A stretch of 10,067 bases of DNA, from assembly GCA_012839145.1 (NCBI GenBank), contig DUNY01000154.1, forward strand, positions 1 through 10,067, read 5' to 3'. The notes under the pieces are model-generated. The model was given only the letters and a program-made list of their open reading frames with translations. It ran no database searches and was not told the origin of the DNA. This stretch comes from Thermoanaerobacterales bacterium (GTDB taxonomy: Bacteria; Bacillota; Thermosediminibacteria; Thermosediminibacterales; Tepidanaerobacteraceae). Numbering within the stretch: the stretch's first letter is position 1; the number at the start of each line of letters is the position of its first letter. Positions 1 to 5,744 of this stretch are shown here, piece after piece. The position numbers and the translations under genes are program-made.

Positions 1-240
1 AACCGGAATTTCAACGGTCAAATCCTCTTTTACCTTATATCTACAGGCAAGCCTTTCTATTTCTTGACCGTTTTTTTTGATGATTTTAACCTTACATTGT
101 TTGCAAACTCCCATTCCACCACAGGGAAATTCAAAGTTTACACCGTTTTCAGTAAAGATCTCTTTTAAAGAAGTGTTTTCGTCTACTAAAATTTCAAGAT
201 TGTTGGGAAGTATGGCGACTTTATACTTGTTTTTTTTCAT
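1..240 (-). CDS. Corrinoid-protein reductive activator (RamA/RACE-like), N-terminal 2Fe-2S domain, partial
   Basis: The first 80 residues of a protein whose gene runs off the left edge. They form a ferredoxin-like 2Fe-2S domain with cysteines at residues 40, 46, 49 and 66, in the pattern C-x5-C-x2-C-x16-C (core PCGGMGVCKQC). This spacing is typical of the N-terminal domain of RACE/RamA proteins, which use ATP to reduce inactive Co(II) corrinoid proteins to Co(I). The ATG at 238-240 is preceded by AGGTGGTG (246-253), a good ribosome binding site. It lies on the same strand as, and downstream of, two corrinoid protein/methyltransferase modules, which fits an activator of those proteins. The ASKHA-type ATPase part expected next lies outside the window, so another 2Fe-2S protein is possible. 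The cluster is seen; the activator role is inferred from domain type and context. Confidence 0.8.
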   Translation of the reverse strand, partial: MKKNKYKVAILPNNLEILVDENTSLKEIFTENGVNFEFPCGGMGVCKQCKVKIIKKNGQEIERLACRYKVKEDLTVEIPV

Positions 241-289
241 ATAAGCACCACCTATATTAACAAATATTTTTTAAAAATTTCAGTTTATA

Positions 290-319
290 ATAATATACCA
301 TAAACTCGGTTCTTAACAA
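290..319 (-). promoter_or_regulatory. Possible sigma-A promoter for the activator gene
   Basis: Read on the minus strand there is TTGTTA (314-319), an 18-nt spacer and TATTAT (290-295), about 50 nt before the start codon at 240. The -10 fits well and the -35 weakly. The surrounding sequence is very AT-rich, so chance matches are likely. The GTATATAC elements found at the two module promoters are not present here. Confidence 0.35.
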
Positions 320-415
320 AACTGAATCAAATTCCATATAAATTTATGAAATTATAACCAATTAAACCAAGGGGGAAAATTGATAAATTGGTACTTGTAA
401 CTTATAAAATGTGCT

Positions 416-427
416 GGTTTTAAAACC
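416..427. repeat. 12-bp perfect palindrome in the 241-661 gene-free stretch
   Basis: GGTTTTAAAACC is a perfect palindrome, about 175 bp upstream of the activator gene. It could be a regulator site or a chance feature of AT-rich DNA. Apart from this, the weak promoter at 290-319 and the terminator near 553-605, I see no gene in 241-661. Confidence 0.3.
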
Positions 428-552
428 GTTGCTAATATTTTTATGAGTATCTGAAACACAAAACATAAACAGTCCATGAACTTTATCCTTAAATTAACAA
501 GTTTGTTCCAAATTATGTTCAATCTACGTGTGCCAAGGATAAAACTTTAGCA

Positions 553-605
553 GAAAAAAGGAAGAGTGGGGATAAACCTCTCTTATCATCCCCACTTCCT
601 TTTTC
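553..605 (-). terminator. Intrinsic terminator of module 2
   Basis: GTGGGGAT (566-573) pairs with ATCCCCAC (588-595). After a 2-nt bulge the stem continues with GGAA/TTCC and an A5/T5 run (555-559 with 600-604). On the minus strand the hairpin is followed by a U-rich tail, and it lies about 57 nt past the methyltransferase stop at 662. The A/T runs on both sides could let it act in both directions, but the only gene reading into it is on the minus strand. Confidence 0.75.
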
Positions 606-661
606 ATAGACCGCGCCTTCTTTTTATTCTTGTATCGGCCTCAATGCCCGAATTATATAAT

Positions 662-1894
662 TTAACCGTATTTTTCTACTGCTTCAATTAGGGCTGTAAG
701 GTTCTCTAACGGTGTTTCACGAGGAGCGGTTCCTACACTTGGTGCAAGAATAAATCCTCCTCCGGGTTTTACTTTTTCAAATAAATTCTTAATATATTCA
801 TCAATCGACGCTGGGGTACCTCCCACCAATAAAGTTATGGGAAGACCTCCCATAACGCATGAGTGGTCTTTTAAAATCTCTTTGGCTTTAACAACATCAG
901 TTTTTTCGAAATAAGCAATACCCCATCCCTTGGGTAGCTCAAGGATGGTTTCCAAATGCGGTTCATGATGCCCTTCAAAGAATACAAGTGATTTTATACC
1001 CTCATCTAATAATGTCAAAATGACTTCTTTCAGAGTGGGCCAGTAAAATTCTTTATAGAGCTTCGGTGATAAGTATTCATTTAAATGTAGTGGGATAAAT
1101 GCCAATTCAGCTCCTATAGCTTTAAAGGCTAGTGCATATTTAATAATGACTTCGGTTAGTGCTTCAGTGGCTTTTTTAACTTTGTCGGGGTATCTCCGGA
1201 GATCCAATACGGTATTGCTGATTCCCCTTAAAAAGTCCCCAATAATATCCAGTGGAGCATAAGCTCCGCCTATAGCTAAGGACGGGTACCCTAACTGAGC
1301 TGAAGCCATGCCAACTTTAGCGGCACTGGCATAAAATTGACTGAAATCCATCCCTAATCTTACCATTGTTGTCATGGCTTGACGGGGAGTATCTAAATTA
1401 GTGCATGCTCTTGGAAGTATTGTTTCTAACACAAACCCAACAGGGTCTTCGATTAGATCATCATACTCATCCGGTTCCATGAAAGTGCCTCCCAGAAACT
1501 GAGGAGAAGCATTTTCATCGGTTTCCATGCCTGGGAATCTATAATATTTATCGCCTAATGTTTTATGCATAGGACCCGAAACAAACGTACTAGACAAAGC
1601 TAAATCCGGATATTCCGCAAAAGCCACACTTAATATGCGGCCGTCTAATCCTGTAACTCCCGCGGCAAAGGGCCAATCACAAGGAAAGTCTTTAAGAAAT
1701 TTTTCAAGGGCTTTTTCAGCTTTGTCGTAATCAAAGTTAAATTCCTTCTGGGTTATACCCGCATAGGCCGGTATTATGTCTCCACCAACCCCACAAAAAG
1801 GGACTCTGTCTGGTTCTTCAAGGTTGATAGCTGCCTGTAAGCGCGCGCGTCTCTCCTTAGCAAGTTCCTGTGGATTCTTTGTGGTCATATCCAT
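662..1894 (-). CDS. URO-D superfamily corrinoid methyltransferase (module 2)
   Basis: A 410-residue protein of the uroporphyrinogen decarboxylase/MtaA-CmuA superfamily, a TIM-barrel fold that includes methyltransferases acting on corrinoid proteins. Family-like segments are EEPDRVPF near residue 26, LIEDPVGFVLE near 147, and FIPLHLNEYLSP (266-277) followed by YWPTLK. H270 may be a metal ligand. The H-x-C motif of methylcobamide:thiol methyltransferases such as MtaA is absent (H-L-N here); E307, H309, H310 and C346 are other candidate ligands. The start was set at 1894 because ATG overlaps the upstream stop by one base (TAATG) and a GGAGTGGAGGGG ribosome binding site precedes it; a second ATG two codons later is possible. 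It is translationally coupled to the corrinoid protein gene, so it most likely methylates that protein. The substrate is unknown. True heme-pathway HemE is unlikely given the partner gene and divergent sequence. Confidence 0.82.
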   Translation of the reverse strand: MDMTTKNPQELAKERRARLQAAINLEEPDRVPFCGVGGDIIPAYAGITQKEFNFDYDKAEKALEKFLKDFPCDWPFAAGVTGLDGRILSVAFAEYPDLALSSTFVSGPMHKTLGDKYYRFPGMETDENASPQFLGGTFMEPDEYDDLIEDPVGFVLETILPRACTNLDTPRQAMTTMVRLGMDFSQFYASAAKVGMASAQLGYPSLAIGGAYAPLDIIGDFLRGISNTVLDLRRYPDKVKKATEALTEVIIKYALAFKAIGAELAFIPLHLNEYLSPKLYKEFYWPTLKEVILTLLDEGIKSLVFFEGHHEPHLETILELPKGWGIAYFEKTDVVKAKEILKDHSCVMGGLPITLLVGGTPASIDEYIKNLFEKVKPGGGFILAPSVGTAPRETPLENLTALIEAVEKYG

Positions 1895-2523
1895 TACCCC
1901 TCCACTCCTAATAATTCCTTGCAAAGTCTAACTCCTCTGGCAGCGTCATCTGCCCAGGCGTCTGCACCTGCAAGCTCCTTTACTTCTTCATCTACTCTTC
2001 CTCCACCGATTATTATCTTAAAGTCTTTTAATCCGGCTTCTTTTAACGCTTCTACAGTATTTTTCATTGAGCTTATGCCTGCAGTTATTAGACAGGACAT
2101 ACCAACTATGTCCGGTTTATGCTCTTTTACCGCTTCCACAAACTTTTCTTCAGGTACATCTACACCTATATCCACTACTTCAAAACCTGCCGCTTCTACG
2201 AATGCCTTGAAGATATCTTTTCCTATGTTGTGGATATCATCTTTTACGGTGCCGAGCACGATTTTGCCAAGCTTTGCAATGTCTCCTTCTTTAAGTAAAG
2301 GTAAGGTAAATTCCATAATGCTTGAAAATATTTCTCCCCCGAGAAGCAGCTCGGAAAGAAAATATTCGCCTTTTTCAAACTTGTCGCCTATGACACCCAT
2401 GGCGTCTCTGCACACATTAAGTAACTTTTGAGCGTCACCACCGCCGTCTAAATACTCTTTTGCCAGTTTGATTGATCCTTCTTCATCCATATCTACTATT
2501 TTGTTGAAAAGTTCTTCGTGCAC
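1894..2523 (-). CDS. Corrinoid (cobalamin-binding) methyl-carrier protein (module 2)
   Basis: 209 residues, the usual length of MtaC/MtbC/MttC-type corrinoid proteins. Residues 1-85 form the helical cap (MGVIGDKFEKGEYFLSELL type). The rest is the Rossmann-like B12 domain, with the lower-ligand motif D96-x-H98-x-x-G101, then GMSCL (S143-x-L145) and a glycine run at 173-175. H98 should coordinate cobalt in the base-off/His-on state. The start is GTG (2521-2523) with a GGGGGAAGG ribosome binding site just upstream. It is the first gene of a two-gene unit, driven by the promoter at 2648-2676. It would accept a methyl group from the coupled URO-D methyltransferase and pass it to a second methyltransferase not seen here. 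Methionine synthase is excluded, since its other domains are absent. Confidence 0.9.
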   Translation of the reverse strand: MHEELFNKIVDMDEEGSIKLAKEYLDGGGDAQKLLNVCRDAMGVIGDKFEKGEYFLSELLLGGEIFSSIMEFTLPLLKEGDIAKLGKIVLGTVKDDIHNIGKDIFKAFVEAAGFEVVDIGVDVPEEKFVEAVKEHKPDIVGMSCLITAGISSMKNTVEALKEAGLKDFKIIIGGGRVDEEVKELAGADAWADDAARGVRLCKELLGVEG

Positions 2524-2626
2524 TTTACCTTCCCCCTTTGATTTATTTTATAATCTTCTGATAATTGAAATATTGTTGGATGGTTACCTTTCTTTCCTCA
2601 CCTCCCAACACTTTTAATAATCCGTT

Positions 2627-2656
2627 GTATATACATGTCCTAGGGCAAGTATATAA
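2627..2656. promoter_or_regulatory. Putative tandem operator of module 2 (GTATATAC / GTATATAA, 22 bp apart)
   Basis: GTATATAC (2627-2634, within the 10-bp palindrome TGTATATACA at 2626-2635) and GTATATAA (2649-2656) start 22 bp apart, about two helical turns. The second overlaps the -10 of the module promoter and the first lies just past the expected transcription start. The same spacing and position occur at the module 1 promoter. The position suggests repression, but no regulator gene is in view. Confidence 0.5.
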
Positions 2657-2676
2657 CAGGTAGACAGAATTGTCAA
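2648..2676 (-). promoter_or_regulatory. Sigma-A promoter of module 2
   Basis: On the minus strand: TTGACA (2671-2676), a 17-nt spacer (2654-2670), TATACT (2648-2653). The -35 is perfect, the spacing ideal and the -10 one base off consensus. Transcription should start near 2641, giving a leader of about 118 nt before the GTG at 2523. The -35, spacing and -10 match those at 5139-5167 exactly. Confidence 0.8.
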
Positions 2677-2741
2677 GTACTTTCGGATTTATTATTCTTA
2701 TTTGCTTATTTGAAAATTACTTTAAACTATCTCTGGCTTCA

Positions 2742-2873
2742 TCAATAATTCACGAAAATGTTCGAGAATATTAATATCTTAGCGAGCCGCCTTCTTAAGA
2801 TATTTTCTAGTTCATGTAAATTATCATATACATTCAGGCTCCTTGCTCTAATTTGTCGTTTTCCAATTTTCAG
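2742..2873 (-). pseudogene. Possible relic of a sigma-54 activator gene (very tentative)
   Basis: Within the gene-free stretch 2677-2965, a minus-strand open frame of about 44 codons, with no convincing start, encodes YDNLHELENILRR (about 2790-2828). This resembles the GNVRELENVIER signature at the end of the AAA+ domain of NtrC-family activators. No other part of such a protein is recognisable, and a 9-bp hairpin (2773-2804) overlaps the coding stretch, so the match may be chance. Confidence 0.15.
2773..2804. repeat. 9-bp hairpin with a GC-rich loop
   Basis: AATATCTTA (2773-2781) and TAAGATATT (2796-2804) pair perfectly around a 14-nt loop. Four T residues near its plus-strand end give a weak terminator-like look, but no plus-strand gene precedes it. 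AGCGAGCC at its loop edge (2781-2788) recurs at 2924-2931. Function unknown. Confidence 0.35.
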
Positions 2874-2965
2874 TTATTTGCGCCACTTTTTACATTAGTC
2901 AATTGTACCGGAATTTAAAATCCAGCGAGCCCTAGATCGACTACACTACGTTATTTTGTTTTGAC

Positions 2966-3005
2966 AAAAATTAAAGGTACACCGTTTGACACGGCATACC
3001 TTTAA
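2966..3005 (-). terminator. Intrinsic terminator of module 1
   Basis: TTAAAGGTA (2971-2979) pairs with TACCTTTAA (2997-3005). After a 2x2 internal loop (CA/CA), CCGT pairs with ACGG around a 5-nt loop. Read on the minus strand, the stem is followed by a TTTTTG tail. It lies 36 nt past the stop of the module 1 methyltransferase and separates the two modules into independent transcripts. Confidence 0.85.
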
Positions 3006-3040
3006 AATGTTGATACTAAAACCAAGACCATGCAGAATAG

Positions 3041-4402
3041 TTACATCATTAGATACATGATATATTGAAATACTGCTTCCTCAAGCCCCTGCAGTTTTGG
3101 ACTTCCAAAATCCGATACTTCGGGGTTTAAAGCCTTGTACTGATCCCATGTTTTATAATATTTACTTTCGAATTTTCTTGAGGGTTCTACTTTATAATCT
3201 TCTTTATTAAACTCCATACCGGCTGTCTCGCCCGGATTACTGTAAACACCATAGTCTCTGACGGTTTCAGCCACTGCACAATAGGATTCTAAATTAATAT
3301 CATCCAGTAACAAGGGGTTCTTATCAAACCCAAATATGTATTTGCCGCCAGGTGCTAGAATATCAATATATCTCTTGGCTTCATCCACACATTCCTCCGT
3401 AGGTTTCGTCTTTAGGTTCATAATAGGATATAAGCCGGTAATTATATGTTTTTTGCCGAGTTTTTCTTTAATGAGTTTTGGATCACCGTATTCAAACATC
3501 AAAACCGTATCTGTAGGTAAATCATACAGGTAGTCAAGATATCGTGTCCAATCATCTTCACAGAATAGATTACAGTGAACTCCCATGGATGCATACTCTT
3601 CAACCATTCGTTTAAAGGTGGGCCAGAAAAGCTTTTCAAAATCCTTTTCCCTCATAAATGTGGGCATATGCAATGGTATGAATACTGGTGCATATTTTGA
3701 CGGTTTTGCCGGTAAGCCTTTTTTAAATGCTATCGGATAAAGTGCTTCACATGCTGCAGCCACTTTATCAGGCATTCTTCTAATATCCATGCTTATGCCT
3801 TTAAAGCTTCTCAGTTGATCAGCCAGGAGATCAAAAGGCGCTTCTGTAAATCCACCGCTAAATAGTGAACCCGGGTAATAGCCGTGTTTTTCAGTCATTT
3901 TTCCGATAATCATTCCTGCTTGCATGAAATCGTTGTTATATGCCAACATACTCTTTGTAAAATTAATTACAGTATTTATGGGATCATCTAAATCAAAGGC
4001 TTCATACTGTCTGGGTATTACTCTTTCAAGTATACAGTCATAAGGCTTTTCAATAAGATAATCATAATCTTCAGGAAGCATTCCTATTACTTCGGGGTGC
4101 TGAATAAATCCAATTGAAGACATAACAAAAGACCGAGATTTCAATGCTTGATAAAAAGAAGGAAATCTAAAAGTTCCCGAAAAAACACATACATCGGAGT
4201 ATACTTTCCTACACATTTTGTCAGCTGCTTCTTCCAAAATTTCAGGATTCCACTGAGCTTCTACCAAATTCAGTTTGCCATACTGTGCTACTACTTCAAG
4301 GGCAAAAGATAAATTAACCGGAACTCTCTTAGGGATTTTATTGTCAAAAACATCGTGATAAATGCTAATCCTTTCCTGCTGCAATGCTTTTACGTCAGCC
4401 AC
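3041..4402 (-). CDS. URO-D superfamily corrinoid methyltransferase with C-terminal extension (module 1)
   Basis: 453 residues. It is a diverged paralogue of the module 2 methyltransferase: LIEKPYDCILERVIPR (116-131) and FIPLHMPTFM (241-250) followed by FWPTFKR align with LIEDPVGFVLETILPR and FIPLHLNEYL there. H245 matches H270 of the paralogue. C281-E282 lie where that protein has E307, and the MtaA H-x-C motif is missing (H-M-P). After the barrel there is an extra tail of about 65 residues (from about 388), rich in Lys, Tyr and Glu, that the paralogue lacks. The start is GTG (4400-4402), one base after the corrinoid gene stop, with GGGTGGGTG as likely ribosome binding site. The spacing implies translational coupling and that the neighbour is its methyl acceptor. 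The methyl donor is unknown; the divergence from the paralogue suggests a different one. Confidence 0.82.
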   Translation of the reverse strand: MADVKALQQERISIYHDVFDNKIPKRVPVNLSFALEVVAQYGKLNLVEAQWNPEILEEAADKMCRKVYSDVCVFSGTFRFPSFYQALKSRSFVMSSIGFIQHPEVIGMLPEDYDYLIEKPYDCILERVIPRQYEAFDLDDPINTVINFTKSMLAYNNDFMQAGMIIGKMTEKHGYYPGSLFSGGFTEAPFDLLADQLRSFKGISMDIRRMPDKVAAACEALYPIAFKKGLPAKPSKYAPVFIPLHMPTFMREKDFEKLFWPTFKRMVEEYASMGVHCNLFCEDDWTRYLDYLYDLPTDTVLMFEYGDPKLIKEKLGKKHIITGLYPIMNLKTKPTEECVDEAKRYIDILAPGGKYIFGFDKNPLLLDDINLESYCAVAETVRDYGVYSNPGETAGMEFNKEDYKVEPSRKFESKYYKTWDQYKALNPEVSDFGSPKLQGLEEAVFQYIMYLMM

Positions 4403-4403
4403 T

Positions 4404-5042
4404 CTAGTTCACCCACCCTTGACATATTTTAACACCTTCGGCGGCATTGGTAGTCCAGGCATCGGCACCCACATGTTCACAAACTTCTTTTGTTACCGGG
4501 TTTCCTCCTATTATTATTTTTACATTATTTCTAAGTCCTTCTGCATTAAGTCCGTCTATTGTTTCTTTCATTGCTTCAAGGGCTAGTGTTAAAACTCCGC
4601 TCATGCCTACTATCTGGGGTTTTACTTGCTTTACCTTGTCCACAAAGGCTTCTACCGGTTGGTCTATTCCTAAATCATGCACTTCAAAACCTGCAGCTTC
4701 TGCCATACTACGGAATATGTTTTTGCCAATGTCGTGCAGATCACCGTGAACTGTTCCCAGCACAATTGATCCGACTTTTTTATCACTGGCACTGCCAATT
4801 ACCGGTTTTAATGTTCCGATGGCTTCATTTAATAACTCTCCGGCAAAGATTAGATCCCCAACAAAGTACTCACCTGCTTCAAATCTCTCTCCCACAATGT
4901 TCATTCCGCTTTGGCATGCTGAAACCACTTTTTGAGCTTCTTCTTCCGTTGGATTTGATGCAATGAATTCTTCCAATATTTTTAAAACCTCTTCTTCATT
5001 AAGCTCTCCAACGGCTTCTGTTAAATGTGTCCAATCTGTCAT
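4404..5042 (-). CDS. Corrinoid (cobalamin-binding) methyl-carrier protein (module 1)
   Basis: 212 residues. Helical cap (1-85, including GERFEAGEYFVGDLIFAGEL at 51-70), then a B12 Rossmann-like domain with D101-x-H103-x-x-G106, a GMSGVLT segment (146-152) where the usual S-x-L has Val in place of Leu, and IIIGG near 176-180. H103 should be the lower cobalt ligand. The ATG at 5040-5042 was preferred over a start ten codons upstream because AAGGGGG (5050-5056) sits 7 nt before it, and the upstream residues match no family feature. First gene of module 1, under the promoter at 5139-5167. It is clearly related to the module 2 carrier (shared GEYF, LGTV, EAAGFEV, GADAW) but not a recent copy. It would carry methyl groups from the coupled methyltransferase to an unseen acceptor enzyme. 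Confidence 0.9.
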   Translation of the reverse strand: MTDWTHLTEAVGELNEEEVLKILEEFIASNPTEEEAQKVVSACQSGMNIVGERFEAGEYFVGDLIFAGELLNEAIGTLKPVIGSASDKKVGSIVLGTVHGDLHDIGKNIFRSMAEAAGFEVHDLGIDQPVEAFVDKVKQVKPQIVGMSGVLTLALEAMKETIDGLNAEGLRNNVKIIIGGNPVTKEVCEHVGADAWTTNAAEGVKICQGWVN

Positions 5043-5102
5043 GTTTGAACCCCCTTGAATTATTTTGTACAACTTATAATTTTTTTATGATAGTAACTAA
5101 AG

Positions 5103-5120
5103 TACATATATTGATATGTA
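5103..5120. repeat. Inverted repeat in the module 1 leader
   Basis: TACATAT (5103-5109) and ATATGTA (5114-5120) are perfect inverted repeats around ATTG, just downstream of and overlapping the first operator copy. It could extend the binding region of the same regulator or form a small leader hairpin. Confidence 0.4.
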
Positions 5121-5154
5121 TATACAAGTTATGGTTCTAGTATATACAAGTTAT
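5118..5154. promoter_or_regulatory. Putative tandem operator of module 1 (15-bp direct repeat, 22 bp apart)
   Basis: GTATATACAAGTTAT occurs exactly twice, at 5118-5132 and 5140-5154, with starts 22 bp apart. The core GTATATAC is itself a palindrome. One copy overlaps the -10 (5139-5144) and the other covers the expected transcription start near 5132, a placement suited to repression. The core, spacing and offset from the -10 match those of module 2. Confidence 0.65.
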
Positions 5155-5167
5155 AATAAGTTGTCAA
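5139..5167 (-). promoter_or_regulatory. Sigma-A promoter of module 1
   Basis: On the minus strand: TTGACA (5162-5167), 17-nt spacer, TATACT (5139-5144). The match is strong and identical in its boxes to the module 2 promoter. Expected start near 5132, with a leader of about 90 nt before the ATG at 5042. Confidence 0.8.
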
Positions 5168-5327
5168 CAATTATTTTTATACTTAGTGATTTCTCTTTTA
5201 TATTTATAATCTTAAAATTTTTTGTTGTCTTTTTCATTCATATCGTAAACATTTCACATTTGCAATTTGATACTTTAACTATCGTCATCACTACCACATC
5301 GATTTAGTTATCATTTCTTAAGATTTC

Positions 5328-5443
5328 TCTCATTTCATGATGAGATGTTTCTTGCAAAATGAAATACCGCCAAGTTTAAAATTTAACAATTAAGTTTTTC
5401 AAAAGGCCTCTATTGATAAATGTAACAAACATTTCAATGAAAT
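5328..5443. promoter_or_regulatory. Cluster of ATTTCA/TGAAAT half-sites, possible upstream activator sites
   Basis: TCTCAT/ATGAGA form an inverted repeat (5328-5333, 5340-5345). ATTTCAT (5332-5338) is inverted as ATGAAAT (5359-5365). ATTTCAATGAAAT (5431-5443) is a near-perfect palindrome beside the sigma-54-type promoter, and another ATTTCA lies near 5250. Sites about 100-135 bp upstream of a -12 element are where sigma-54 activators usually bind. The DNA is AT-rich, so this is suggestive only. The rest of 5168-5450 shows nothing else I can support. Confidence 0.35.
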
Positions 5444-5450
5444 ATAAATG

Positions 5451-5467
5451 TTGGTACAAAACTTGCT
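5451..5467 (+). promoter_or_regulatory. Sigma-54-type (-24/-12) promoter
   Basis: TTGGTACAAAACTTGCT fits the sigma-54 consensus (TTGGCACG-N4-TTGCW) with GG (5453-5454) and GC (5465-5466) exactly 10 nt apart. The visible departures are T for C in GGTAC and A for G after it. Transcription would start near 5478, giving a leader of about 267 nt ahead of the gene at 5745. An activator of the NtrC family would be required; none is encoded intact in the window. Confidence 0.65.
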
Positions 5468-5582
5468 TCTTAATATTTGTGAGTAAAACAAATACTTAAT
5501 CTTATTAACAGGACAATTGCAGCAGGATTTGTTTGAATATTTAAAGAGCAGCAAAAATCGATATACTTTCTACCTATTGAAA

Positions 5583-5711
5583 ATAATCCAGTGGATACTG
5601 GTGAGATAAATTCATACTTAACTCCGTACCGAAAGGAGGGCAGCTTTTACCAATTGCTGTGGGAGTTAATCTGGTTCAATGGGCTCTCACCATGTCTGAT
5701 ATCTGGATTAT
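5583..5711 (+). ncRNA. Nested-stem structured leader, candidate cis-regulatory RNA
   Basis: Three perfect stems nest inside one another: ATAATCCAG (5583-5591) with CTGGATTAT (5703-5711); TGGTGAGA (5599-5606) with TCTCACCA (5685-5692); TTAACTCC (5618-5625) with GGAGTTAA (5662-5669). An inner CAGC/GCTG hairpin lies at 5641-5659. CTCC (5622-5625) could instead pair with GGAG (5635-5638), breaking the third stem, which would allow switching. Internal loops of 7-15 nt separate the stems, as in riboswitches. The element ends 17 nt before the GAGGAGG ribosome binding site of the next gene and lies inside the leader predicted from the sigma-54-type promoter. I recognise no cobalamin, SAM, THF, TPP or glycine riboswitch signature. 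A short inverted-repeat mobile element is the main alternative. Confidence 0.5.
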
Positions 5712-5744
5712 AATAAAAAAAATAATTTGAGGAGGATCCATAAA

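Noticed and set aside
517..536. Minus-strand TTGGCACACGTAGATTGAA upstream of the activator gene, resembling a sigma-54 promoter
   Set aside because: The -24 part is good, but the position 10 nt after GG is TT rather than GC, and the TTG lies two bases too far away. The gene start is also nearly 300 bp off.
1919..2431. A 170-codon plus-strand open frame opposite the module 2 corrinoid protein gene
   Set aside because: It is a Ser/Pro-rich antisense shadow of a well-supported gene and has no family features.
5116..5307. A hydrophobic 63-codon plus-strand frame in the divergent intergenic region
   Set aside because: It covers the module 1 promoter and operators, is composed mainly of Ile/Phe/Thr from AT-rich DNA, and lacks a ribosome binding site.
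5517..5609. A 30-codon frame starting at a TTG and reading QQDLFEYLKSSKNRY
   Set aside because: The start is weak, there is no recognisable family, and it ends inside the structured leader. Too little to call a gene.
5583..5711. Cobalamin riboswitch controlling the corrinoid genes
   Set aside because: The leader lies on the opposite strand from the corrinoid genes, and I see no B12-box-like conserved sequence.
5537..5713. A 58-codon plus-strand open frame across the structured leader, with protein-like composition
   Set aside because: It has no ATG; the only internal candidate seen is a GTG at 5591 without a ribosome binding site, and it ends just before the next gene's ribosome binding site. 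The nested stems explain the sequence better, though a gene remnant is not fully excluded.
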